Assembly (NCBI GenBank): GCA_003561495.1
Contig: PWWM01000143.1
Span: forward strand, 1 to 18,119
DNA: 18,119 nt
Origin: Gammaproteobacteria bacterium
GTDB taxonomy: Bacteria; Pseudomonadota; Gammaproteobacteria; Xanthomonadales; Wenzhouxiangellaceae
Direction of reading: 5' to 3'
Position numbers and translations under genes: made by a program. Below, piece by piece: positions 8,205 to 15,493 of the stretch (positions within the stretch are counted from its first letter, which is position 1; each line of letters opens with the position of its first letter). The notes beneath the pieces were generated by a model that was not told the DNA's origin, did no database searches, and saw only the letters and a list, made by a program, of their open reading frames with translations.

Positions 8205-10841
8205 TTAGTTCCCTTCGGGAGAAGCCCAGTCGAGTTGCAGTCGGCGAGTCATGGCTTTCTCGAGTTCGACCAGCACGAAAACCAACAGGCCGAAGGCAAT
8301 GATGATTGGCCAGTAACCGGCCGGCATGCTGGCGGTGCTGAAAATAGTCTGCGCCCAGGGCAGGTAGGTGAACAGCAGCTGCATGATGATCAGAAGGCTG
8401 ACTGACAGCCAGGCCCAGCGGTTGCTTGCCAGTGCCGACAGTGTGTAGGCGGGTTGTTGCCAGCGCCTGCAGTTGAATAGATAGGTAATCTGTCCGGCCA
8501 CCAGGACATTGACCGCCACGGTCCGGGCCAGGTCCTCGTCACCGGTGCCGGTCAGTACATGGTTGTAGAGCAGGAAGGTGCCGGCTGTCAGCACTGTACC
8601 GACCCACAACACGCGTGAGACGACAAACGAAGTCAGTAGCCCCTGGTCGACAATGCGCGGCTTGCGTTTCATGATGTCGTCTTCGAGTGGTTCGAATGCC
8701 AGGGCCAGCGCCAGCGTGACGGCAATGGCCATGTTGACCCACAGGATCTGCACGGGTGAAATCGGCAGGCTTATCCCGGCCAGTACGGCCAGAATGATGA
8801 CCAGCGCCTGGGCGGCATTGGTGGGCAGCACGAACAGCACTGCCTTGCGGATATTGTCGTAGACGCCGCGACCTTCCTCCACGCCATTGACGATGGTGGC
8901 GAAGTTGTCGTCGGCCAGTACCATTTCAGCCGCCTGGCGTGAGGCTTCCGTGCCCTTGATGCCCATGGCCACGCCAATGTCGGCCCGCTTGAGCGACGGG
9001 GCGTCATTGGCCCCGTCGCCCGTCATGGCGACGACGTGATCATGGGCCTGCAGCGCCTTGACCAGGCGCAGCTTGTGCTCGGGCGTGGTCCTTGCGAATA
9101 CATCGATATCTGTAACCCGGTCGGCGAGCTCGTCATGGTCCATGCGATCGATTTCGCGGCCACTGAGCGCCTCCTGGTCGGCACCGGTGATCTTCAACTG
9201 TCGGGCAATGGCCAGTGCGGTGGCGGCATGGTCGCCGGTGATCATCTTGACCCGGATTCCGGCGCTCTGGCAGGCCTGGACGGCCTCCGGCACTTCGTCA
9301 CGTGGCGGATCGGCAAAGCCGACCAGTCCCAGCAGGGTCAGGTCCTTGACTTGCGATTCATCGTCGAGAGACTCGGGTGGATCGTCGCGCTCGGCTTCGG
9401 CAACGGCCAGGACGCGCAAACCCTTGCCGGTCAATTCATCCAGTTTCTGTTCCCAGAAATCGCGGTTCAGCTCACTGGACTTGTCGCTGTCAAGTTGTCG
9501 CTGACAGCGATCCAGCAGGGCCTCTGGAGCACCCTTCACGCACAACAATCGCTCGTTCAGGGTTGCCATGAGCTTGGTGTCGGAGGAAAACGGCAGCAAT
9601 CCCGAACGCGGATGTTCTTCGCGGGTGCTTTCGATGTCCATCCCGAAGTGCTCGGCCAGCTCGCTCAGCGCCATTTCCAGCGGATCACCGCTGTCACTGC
9701 CCGGCTCATGGTCATTGCACAGCACGGCAGTGCGCAACAGGCGACGGGCCGCTTCGGTGCGGGTCTTGCTGTGCTCTGCCGGGTCGAGGTCTTCATCAAT
9801 CAGGGCCACGGCCAGGGCCTTGAGCTGGTTGCGGGTCAGGGTGCCGGTCTTGTCGGAGCAGATGATACTCACTGAACCCAGCGTTTCGACCGCTGGCAGT
9901 CGACGCACAATCGCCTTGCGTTGGGCCATTTGCTGCACCCCGATGGCCAGGGTGATGGTGATGATGGCCGGCAGCCCCTCGGGGATTGCGGCCACGGCCA
10001 GGGCGATCCCTGCGATCAGACCCTCTGACAATGGCAGGCCGTGGACCAGCGCCCCGAGGCTGATGACCAGGACGGCCAGGACCAGAATGACCACCGTCAG
10101 GATCTTGGCAAAGCGGTTGATGCGCTTGAGCAACGGCGTGGTCAGCGTCTGCACGGTTTCCAGCATGCCGCTGATCCGGCCCAGCTCGGTTTCCCGACCG
10201 GTCACGGTGACCACGCCGATACCCTGGCCATTGGTGGTCATGGACCCGGAATAGGCCATGCTGCGACGGTCGGCCAGGTCGGTGTCTTCATCATCCGGTT
10301 CGTCGGACTTGCCGACCGGCACGGATTCTCCGGTCAATGCGGCCTGATCAATTCTCAGCCCATGAGTCTCGAGTAGTCGGATATCGGCTGGAACACGGTC
10401 CCCCGAGGAGATTCGTACAATGTCGCCGGGCACCAGGGTTTCGGCATCGACCTCCTGCCAGTGACCATCGCGACGCACTCGCGCCTTGAGCGCCAGCATC
10501 TTGCCGATGGCCGCCATGGCCTGCTCGGCCTTGCCTTCCTGGATGAAACCGATCAGCGCATTGATCAGCACCACGGCCAGAATGACTGCGGTGTCGATCC
10601 ACAAATCCAGCAACGCCGCGATCACGCTGGCCGCCAGCAGAACGTAGATGAATACGTTGTGGAACTGGGAGAAAAAGCGCACCAGGATCGGTCGTCGCTT
10701 GGCGCTGGGCAGGGCGTTGGGGCCGTATTGCTCGAGTCGCTCCTTTGCCGTGGATGCACTCAGGCCCTTGTCGTTGCTATCGATTTTGTCCAGCACCTGA
10801 TCGTCGTTCAGGGCATGCCAGACCGGCTGTTGATCACTCAT
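8205..10841 (-). CDS. P2-type cation-transporting ATPase
   Basis: The 878-residue membrane pump has all P-type ATPase landmarks: an N-terminal cation-ATPase domain (WHALNDDQVLDKI), membrane segments M1-M2 around 58-105, actuator motif TGES (170-173), M3-M4 around 248-305 with PEGLP (287-291), the phosphorylated aspartate D330 in DKTGTLT, KGAPE (436-440) in the nucleotide-binding domain, TGDGAND (607-613), and about six C-terminal segments (665-865). The overall layout resembles SERCA/PacL-type Ca2+ pumps and mycobacterial CtpF. However, the M5 and M6 positions that bind calcium in SERCA differ here: PTNAAQ at 673-678 and VNMAIAV at 702-708, with no acidic residue at the SERCA D800 position. 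The ion is therefore unassigned. It is immediately upstream of uup, probably in one transcript. No clear Shine-Dalgarno is seen before the ATG. Confidence 0.93.
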   Translation of the reverse strand: MSDQQPVWHALNDDQVLDKIDSNDKGLSASTAKERLEQYGPNALPSAKRRPILVRFFSQFHNVFIYVLLAASVIAALLDLWIDTAVILAVVLINALIGFIQEGKAEQAMAAIGKMLALKARVRRDGHWQEVDAETLVPGDIVRISSGDRVPADIRLLETHGLRIDQAALTGESVPVGKSDEPDDEDTDLADRRSMAYSGSMTTNGQGIGVVTVTGRETELGRISGMLETVQTLTTPLLKRINRFAKILTVVILVLAVLVISLGALVHGLPLSEGLIAGIALAVAAIPEGLPAIITITLAIGVQQMAQRKAIVRRLPAVETLGSVSIICSDKTGTLTRNQLKALAVALIDEDLDPAEHSKTRTEAARRLLRTAVLCNDHEPGSDSGDPLEMALSELAEHFGMDIESTREEHPRSGLLPFSSDTKLMATLNERLLCVKGAPEALLDRCQRQLDSDKSSELNRDFWEQKLDELTGKGLRVLAVAEAERDDPPESLDDESQVKDLTLLGLVGFADPPRDEVPEAVQACQSAGIRVKMITGDHAATALAIARQLKITGADQEALSGREIDRMDHDELADRVTDIDVFARTTPEHKLRLVKALQAHDHVVAMTGDGANDAPSLKRADIGVAMGIKGTEASRQAAEMVLADDNFATIVNGVEEGRGVYDNIRKAVLFVLPTNAAQALVIILAVLAGISLPISPVQILWVNMAIAVTLALALAFEPLEDDIMKRKPRIVDQGLLTSFVVSRVLWVGTVLTAGTFLLYNHVLTGTGDEDLARTVAVNVLVAGQITYLFNCRRWQQPAYTLSALASNRWAWLSVSLLIIMQLLFTYLPWAQTIFSTASMPAGYWPIIIAFGLLVFVLVELEKAMTRRLQLDWASPEGN

Positions 10842-10882
10842 CCAGGCAATCCGAATAGTTCATCGAAGAATGCAGTCAGTGT

Positions 10883-10909
10883 ACCCGGATACTGCTTGAA
10901 TTTCCGGGT
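10883..10909 (-). terminator. Possible stem-loop in the cysB to P-type ATPase gap
   Basis: A perfect 7-bp inverted repeat (ACCCGGA / TCCGGGT) with a 13-nt loop lies 32 nt past the cysB stop codon on the minus strand, in the 99-nt space before the P-type ATPase. It could end cysB transcription, but no U-run follows the stem, so a Rho-independent terminator is not well supported. Confidence 0.3.
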
Positions 10910-10940
10910 TCAGAATTCCTCGATCATCTCCAGCGAATCC

Positions 10941-11921
10941 TCAACCTCTCAGTGGCAACTTGGTGTCGCGCAGCAGCTGTTCGTAGTCCGGGATCGGCCT
11001 CCCCTTGAGCGCATCGTCAATCACATGCGGATCGATGTGGGGTGCGATCAGTTTGAGAAAGTCGCCATGGTAGTTTTTAAGCAGCAGGTCCTTGCGAAAA
11101 CCAATCCAGGTGGTCAGGCGTGGAAAAAGGTGGCTGACATCAATGACGACCAGGTCGCCATCCAGGTCCGGTTCGATGGCCATTCCGGCGACCAGTCCAA
11201 CCCCCAGGCCGGTGCGGACATAGGTCTTGATGACATCGGAATCCCGGGCAGTGAAGGCAATTCTAGGGGTGAGATCCTCGCCGGCGAAGGTTTTCATCAG
11301 TGACGAATCGGAACGATCACTGAACAGGTAAGTGACCAGCGGGAAGTGGGCCAGTTGTCTCAGATCAAGCGGACCCTCTGACTCTACCAGGGGATGGTTG
11401 CGCGGCACCACCACGACACGGTCCCAGCGATAGACCGGCAGCTTGATCACCTCGGTGAATAGTTCCGTGCTGCCGGTGGCCATGGCAAAGTCCGCCTGTC
11501 GCTCGGCAATCATCTGCGCAATCTGTTCGGAGGTGCCCTGGTGCAGCTCGATGTTGATCTCACCAAAGCGCTTGCGAAATGCATCAATGATGGAGGGCAG
11601 GACATATCGGGCCTGCGTTTGCGTAGTCGCCAGACTGAGGCGCCCTTTGACTTCACCACGCAACTCATCGGCCAGTGTCTTGATCGCACTGACTTGCTGC
11701 AGGACCTGACTGGCCCGCTCGACGACCTTCTCACCGGCCGGAGTCAGTGCCTCAATGCGTTTGCCGCGCCTGACAAACAACTTCAGGCCCAGTTCGTCCT
11801 CCAGCAGCCGAATCTGCTTGCTCACTCCCGGTTGCGAGGTATAAAGAGCCTCGGCGGCGTTGGTGATGTTCAGACCATTCTCGGCAATGGCGGTCAGGTA
11901 GCGTAATTGCTGAAGTTTCAT
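10941..11921 (-). CDS. cysB: LysR-family sulfur assimilation regulator CysB
   Basis: The 326-residue protein has the CysB N-terminus MKLQQLRYL, a winged HTH (about 1-60, with YTSQPGVSKQIRLLEDELG) and an effector domain from about 92. The motif ATTQTQARY (98-106) puts T100, T102 and Q103 exactly where enterobacterial CysB binds sulfate, and T149 is also present (ATG in FAMATGS). The position equivalent to enterobacterial T202 is occupied by S201. Length agrees with E. coli CysB (324). CysB activates cysteine-biosynthesis and sulfate-uptake genes in response to N-acetylserine/O-acetylserine and represses its own gene in enterobacteria. Here it lies downstream of an FHA gene and an SLC13-type permease on the same strand. 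A Shine-Dalgarno-like AGGA lies 8 nt before the ATG, and a good promoter is seen about 150 nt upstream. Confidence 0.95.
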   Translation of the reverse strand: MKLQQLRYLTAIAENGLNITNAAEALYTSQPGVSKQIRLLEDELGLKLFVRRGKRIEALTPAGEKVVERASQVLQQVSAIKTLADELRGEVKGRLSLATTQTQARYVLPSIIDAFRKRFGEINIELHQGTSEQIAQMIAERQADFAMATGSTELFTEVIKLPVYRWDRVVVVPRNHPLVESEGPLDLRQLAHFPLVTYLFSDRSDSSLMKTFAGEDLTPRIAFTARDSDVIKTYVRTGLGVGLVAGMAIEPDLDGDLVVIDVSHLFPRLTTWIGFRKDLLLKNYHGDFLKLIAPHIDPHVIDDALKGRPIPDYEQLLRDTKLPLRG

Positions 11922-11958
11922 GGTGGAATCCTGGTCAAGTCATTCCGACCCTGGACCA

Positions 11959-12035
11959 GCTTGACAAGATGCTTGAGATTCAGCGAACAGGAGGGCAGCG
12001 CCTTTGGGCGACCGCTTTAGCTGAACTTGTCAAGC
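11959..12035. repeat. 10-bp perfect inverted repeat in the cysB leader
   Basis: GCTTGACAAG at 11959-11968 and its exact reverse complement CTTGTCAAGC at 12026-12035 are separated by 57 nt. Both lie between the predicted cysB promoter and the cysB start. They could be two operator half-sites (for example for autoregulation) or arms of a leader-RNA stem. The function is unknown; only the repeat itself is observed. Confidence 0.55.
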
Positions 12036-12068
12036 GCCCGCAAGCTGGCTCAAATCGGCGCTAGCCTC

Positions 12069-12097
12069 ACTATTGCGGTTCTCGAAGTCGATGTCAA
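12069..12097 (-). promoter_or_regulatory. Predicted sigma-70 promoter for cysB
   Basis: On the minus strand a perfect -35 box TTGACA (12097-12092) is followed after exactly 17 nt by AATAGT (12074-12069), which matches the -10 consensus at 4 of 6 positions. Transcription would start near 12062, giving a leader of about 140 nt before the cysB ATG at 11921. The TGA stop codon of the FHA gene is part of the -35 box, so the promoter lets cysB be transcribed independently of the upstream genes. Confidence 0.6.
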
Positions 12098-13170
12098 GAG
12101 CCGATTTCGCGCTCCGGGCCGATTGCGGGGCCTCGAAACAAGGCAGCACCCGCCTGATGAAAACGATCAACCAGGCCGCGGTCGTCAAGGTCGTCAATGA
12201 CAATGGTGGCGATATCTCGCCATTGGCCGATCATGCGCTCGACTCGATCGGGATCATGGTTTGCCGAAATACAAACATAGGCGATGGGGCTTTCAATCTC
12301 AGCCGGATCGTCATCGGCGCTTAACTCGCACGCGCAGATGTCCACGCCAAGATCTTTCAGCCTGGATGGCAATTTGCCACCCCGAGGCGTGGATCTGAGT
12401 GCATTGAATGGCAATTCAAAAATCGTGACCAGGTGACGATAGCGTTGGCACTGGTGTTTGAGATCATCGATCAGAACCTCGGGCTCCTCACATTCGGCCG
12501 GGTGTATGGTGAGAAACAGATCGGTCTGCAGATTGGCCTTGTCGGCCTGTTGCAAGGCAATGCGGCGCATCATTTGTGACAGGCGCAGCTCTTCGCCGAG
12601 CTGCTCTGAAAGCCCGATCAGCGTGGCCGAGTCAGCGCCCAGGCGCGGGTGGGTGCTGCGGGCCCGCAGGGCATTGGCAAGCACGGTGCCGCGGCCTGAG
12701 ACCATGATCTGACGGGTGGCACATACGAGTTCGTCGTTGAGTAACTCGAACATTTCAGGTGCCTGGACCGGAAACCCGGTGGGTGAAGCCGTAAAGCCGA
12801 TCACCGTATCGGTGCCGCCTCTGATCCTCTGGCCCTCGGGACTGGCAAGGGTCTGACCGGAAGGATCGCGGTGACGCAGTTGGAAGGCATGATCGGCGAA
12901 GTGAATGGTGTCACCATCGTGCACTTCGGTTGGGCAATCAATACGGTCGTGATTGACGAAGGTTCCGTTGGTGCTGTCCAGGTCGGTGACCTGCAGGCCA
13001 TTTCCAAGCATTTCGAAACGGGCATGACGCCGTGAAATTCGATCGAAGTCGAGTTGCAATTGACAATCGCTGCCGCGCCCGACCACGCATGGCCAGGCAT
13101 CGATGGGATAGGCGGTGATGTCGCCAGGCGCTGAATCCTCGGCTTCAAGATAGTACTGCGGTTGGCTCAC
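12094..13170 (-). CDS. FHA-domain protein with degenerate EAL-like C-terminal domain
   Basis: The 358-residue protein has an N-terminal FHA domain (about 25-100) with the phosphothreonine-binding landmarks GRGSDC (31-36), ISRRHARF (45-52) and STNGT (66-70). Residues about 135-350 follow the course of an EAL phosphodiesterase domain: LLNDELVCATRQIMV, then NAL (166-168) where EAL would be, a helix region at 184-212, FLTIHPAE (219-226), TIFELP (249-254) and a final IDDLDDRGL...GAALFRGPAIG. The catalytic acid of EAL and the DDFG motif are not conserved, so c-di-GMP hydrolysis is unlikely; a ligand-binding or scaffolding role is inferred. The GTG at 13170 was chosen because AAGGA lies 7 nt upstream; another GTG at 13191 would add 7 residues. 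It lies between the SLC13 permease and cysB on the same strand. Confidence 0.82.
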   Translation of the reverse strand: MSQPQYYLEAEDSAPGDITAYPIDAWPCVVGRGSDCQLQLDFDRISRRHARFEMLGNGLQVTDLDSTNGTFVNHDRIDCPTEVHDGDTIHFADHAFQLRHRDPSGQTLASPEGQRIRGGTDTVIGFTASPTGFPVQAPEMFELLNDELVCATRQIMVSGRGTVLANALRARSTHPRLGADSATLIGLSEQLGEELRLSQMMRRIALQQADKANLQTDLFLTIHPAECEEPEVLIDDLKHQCQRYRHLVTIFELPFNALRSTPRGGKLPSRLKDLGVDICACELSADDDPAEIESPIAYVCISANHDPDRVERMIGQWRDIATIVIDDLDDRGLVDRFHQAGAALFRGPAIGPEREIGS

Positions 13171-13240
13171 CCGATTTTCCTTGTGCCTCACCCGGCATCA
13201 AGTCTAGCGCCAAATGGCGACGTTGGACAAATCTCCGGGC

Positions 13241-15148
13241 TCAAGGGGGCCAGACCAGCAGGATCATCGGGATGGAAACAGCCACTACAATCACCTCGAG
13301 CGGCAGCCCAAGGCGCCAGTAATCGCCAAAGCGAAACCCGCCGGGACCGAGAATCAGGGTGTTGTTCTGGTGCCCGATGGGAGTCAGAAATGCACATGAG
13401 GCTCCGACCGCTACTGCCATCAGGAAGGGATCCGGGCTGACTCCCAGGCCGTGGGCCGCACTAATGGCGATTGGACACATGACCGCGGCCGTGGCGGCAT
13501 TGTTCATGAAATCCGAAAGCGTCATGGTGACCACCAGCATGACCGCCAGGGCCAGAACGACCGATCCGGTACCCAGTGATTCGAGCAGGAATGCGGCGAT
13601 CAAGTCGGCGGTACCCGTGCTGGCCATGGCGCCGGCCACCGGAATGAGTGCAGCCAGCAGAACGATAACCGGCCAGTCGATGGCCTCGTAGACCTTGCGT
13701 GGAGGCACTACGCGGGTAGCCATGGCCACCAGAACCCCGGCGGCAAAGGCGACAGCGGCCGGAAACAATCCGAAGGCCGCGGCAATGACTGCCGTCAGCA
13801 TGATCAGGGCCGCAATGGTTGCCTCTCGAGGTTGCGGCAATCGTAATGAACGATCAGCCAGAGGTACGCAACCGGAATGAATGGCGAATTCCTGCAGGGT
13901 TTCCAGTGAGCCCTGCATCAGAAGTACATCGCCGGGACGAAACCGTAGCGTGCGCATGCGCGCCACATTGCGACGTCCCTGGCGGGAAACGGCCAGCAGG
14001 TTGATGCCGTAACGAGTTCTCAGACGCAGGCCGCGAGCCGAGCGACCAATGATGCCCGAGGTCGGCATGACGACCAACTCCAGCAGGGCAATCTCCCCAT
14101 TGTCGCTTCCTGTCGTGCCTTCATCGGATTCCTCTCCAGAGGGTTCCTGGTTGTCGTCCGCAGCAGACTTTTCCTTCTCCGTTGCAACAGTCTGAGCCTG
14201 CAGATCCTCGGGTTCAGCCGGCTTGTCCTCTTCCAGGCGGATTTTCAGCGCCTGCAAGGCGGTCACCAGTGACTTGGGTTCGGATTCGATGACCAGGATG
14301 TCGCCGGCACGGATGCGGCGATTGCCGTGGGGCGCATCCAGGCGCATCTCGTCGCGAATCATGGCGACGATCTGGGCATCGCTTTCCTCGATGGCCCGCT
14401 CGGCTTCCCGGATTGACATGCCGACTGCTTTTGAATCATCCTCGACCCGGGCTTCAGTCAGGTAGTTTCCGGTTTCGAAGTCCTCCACATCGGAGCGCTG
14501 CCGAACCGGAATGAGAAAGCGCCCCAGTAGCAAAACGAACAAAAGTCCCGCCAGTGCCACGGTGATCCCCACCGGCGAGTAGTCAAACATGGTAAAGCTG
14601 CCCAGGCCGGCCTGTTCGCGAAAACCCGAGACGATCAGGTTGGGCGGGGTGCCGATCAGCGTGGTCATGCCGCCGAGGATGGAGCCGAATGCCAGGGGCA
14701 TCAGCACTTGACCGGGGGCCATCCCATGGCGTTGCGCAATCTGGATGGCTACCGGCATGAGCAGCGCCAGTGCACCAACGTTGTTCATGAATGCCGACAG
14801 CACGGCCGCCAACAGCACCAGGGCGGTGATGTTCAGCCAGGTCGATCCACCGGACGGCAGCATCCTGCTGGTGATGACATCGACCGCACCGGAGGTCTGC
14901 AGTCCGCGACTGAGTACCAGCACACAGGCCACCGTGATCACCGCCGGGTGGCCGAACCCGGCAAAAGCCTCGCCGCGCGGCACCAGGCCGGCGAATACAC
15001 ACAGCAACAGCGCGCCCGCAGCCACCATGTCGTGACGCCAGCGACCCCAGATGAACATCACGATGGTGGCGACCAGGATGGTGGCAAGAATGATTTGGTC
15101 AGTCGTCATGAATGCAGCCGCCAAGGCATTGGGGACAAGGGCGCTCAT
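13241..15148 (-). CDS. SLC13/DASS-type anion permease with two TrkA-C (RCK-C) domains, probable sulfate transporter
   Basis: The 635-residue membrane protein has two transmembrane halves (about 17-215 and 442-633) split by a cytoplasmic insert. Each half has the inverted-repeat motifs of the divalent anion:Na+ symporter family: SAFMNNVGALALLMP (118-132) with LIGTPPNLIV (164-173), and SDFMNNAATAAVMCP with TPIGHQNNTLILG near the C-terminus. The insert holds two TrkA-C modules (about 225-300 and 352-425) joined by an acidic linker (306-350). This architecture is seen in SAC1/SLT-like sulfate transporters; the nearby cysB and met genes favour sulfate, which is inference. The start is uncertain: ATG 15148 or ATG 15109 (residue 14, MTTDQIIL, the more usual family start). 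It is divergent from the met operon; TTATAA at 15164-15169 may be its -10 box, without a clear -35. Confidence 0.9.
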   Translation of the reverse strand: MSALVPNALAAAFMTTDQIILATILVATIVMFIWGRWRHDMVAAGALLLCVFAGLVPRGEAFAGFGHPAVITVACVLVLSRGLQTSGAVDVITSRMLPSGGSTWLNITALVLLAAVLSAFMNNVGALALLMPVAIQIAQRHGMAPGQVLMPLAFGSILGGMTTLIGTPPNLIVSGFREQAGLGSFTMFDYSPVGITVALAGLLFVLLLGRFLIPVRQRSDVEDFETGNYLTEARVEDDSKAVGMSIREAERAIEESDAQIVAMIRDEMRLDAPHGNRRIRAGDILVIESEPKSLVTALQALKIRLEEDKPAEPEDLQAQTVATEKEKSAADDNQEPSGEESDEGTTGSDNGEIALLELVVMPTSGIIGRSARGLRLRTRYGINLLAVSRQGRRNVARMRTLRFRPGDVLLMQGSLETLQEFAIHSGCVPLADRSLRLPQPREATIAALIMLTAVIAAAFGLFPAAVAFAAGVLVAMATRVVPPRKVYEAIDWPVIVLLAALIPVAGAMASTGTADLIAAFLLESLGTGSVVLALAVMLVVTMTLSDFMNNAATAAVMCPIAISAAHGLGVSPDPFLMAVAVGASCAFLTPIGHQNNTLILGPGGFRFGDYWRLGLPLEVIVVAVSIPMILLVWPP

Positions 15149-15180
15149 GGTAATGCCGGCGCCTTATAACGACAAGTTAG

Positions 15181-15208
15181 TTGACCTGCCCGGAGGGTTG
15201 CGTCTAGT
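15181..15208 (+). promoter_or_regulatory. Predicted promoter of the SAM-riboswitch / met operon
   Basis: TTGACC (15181-15186, one mismatch to the -35 consensus) is followed after 16 nt by TCTAGT (15203-15208, 4 of 6 to the -10 consensus). Transcription would begin near 15215, just before the riboswitch P1 helix at 15221, which is where a riboswitch transcript is expected to start. No other good candidate is visible between the divergent genes. Confidence 0.5.
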
Positions 15209-15220
15209 CTGGATCCCGAC

Positions 15221-15363
15221 AACTCATCGAGACCGACTGAGGGACAGGCCCTTTGACGTCGGGGCAACCTGCGATGATCCACAGCGATTTAGCGCTGATC
15301 GATCCTTGCAACGGTGCCAATTCCTGCGGAGACTGCCATGGGGCAGTCCGCCGAGAGATGTGT
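15221..15363 (+). ncRNA. SAM-I riboswitch (S-box) aptamer
   Basis: The conserved core of the SAM-I aptamer can be followed base by base. P1 is formed by 15222-15228 with 15357-15363, with one U-U mismatch. P2 has a lower stem (15233-15237 with 15258-15262), kink-turn bases, and an upper stem AGGG/CCCU. The P2 loop CAGG (15245-15248) pairs with CCUG (15268-15271), giving the diagnostic pseudoknot after GGGGCAAC. P3 spans about 15271-15309 with inner stem CAGCG/CGCUG. The conserved GGUGCCAAUUCCUGC follows at 15313-15327. P4 is a strong hairpin (GCG..GACUGCC, loop AUGG, GGCAGUC CGC), and the 3' side ends in GAGAGAUG. It senses S-adenosylmethionine and controls the metX-metB-hom operon that begins 131 nt downstream. 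Confidence 0.95.
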
Positions 15364-15366
15364 GAA

Positions 15367-15416
15367 CGCCTCACCCGGGGTGTCGTTGCAACAGGTTTTC
15401 GATCCGGGTCCAGGCG
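15367..15416 (+). promoter_or_regulatory. Long stem-loop linking the SAM aptamer to the metX expression platform
   Basis: Right after P1, CGCCT (15367-15371) and ACCCGG (15373-15378) can pair with CCGGGT (15404-15409) and AGGCG (15412-15416), giving 11 base pairs with a small internal loop and a 25-nt apical loop. No U-run follows, so it is not an intrinsic terminator. It may act as a spacer that brings the aptamer close to the ribosome-binding-site hairpin. Confidence 0.5.
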
Positions 15417-15437
15417 AGTCACTCCCCTCTCGAATCC

Positions 15438-15487
15438 GCCGGCCTTGTCGATGAGTTGCCTGACTTGAACTCATCGCCCAAGGAGGC
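15438..15487 (+). promoter_or_regulatory. Shine-Dalgarno-sequestering hairpin of metX (riboswitch expression platform)
   Basis: CGATGAGTT (15449-15457) pairs perfectly with AACTCATCG (15468-15476) around a 10-nt loop. The stem continues with CCTTG (15443-15447) against CAAGG (15479-15483), and GCC (15438-15440) against GGC (15485-15487). This buries almost all of the AAGGAGG Shine-Dalgarno (15480-15486), which lies 7 nt before the metX ATG. The right arm AACTCATCG is identical to the 5' strand of the aptamer's P1 region (15221-15229), so the left arm can pair with either copy. Control is therefore expected at translation initiation. Confidence 0.75.
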
Positions 15488-15493
15488 TCCAAC

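Noticed and set aside
9036..11303. Long plus-strand frames (279 and 280 codons) opposite the P-type ATPase and cysB
   Set aside because: They lie antisense to strongly conserved genes, one spans a gene boundary, and their translations are Q/G/H-rich shadow-type sequence.
15367..15416. Rho-independent terminator after the SAM aptamer
   Set aside because: The stem is good, but no U-run follows, and a clear SD-hiding hairpin downstream explains control better.
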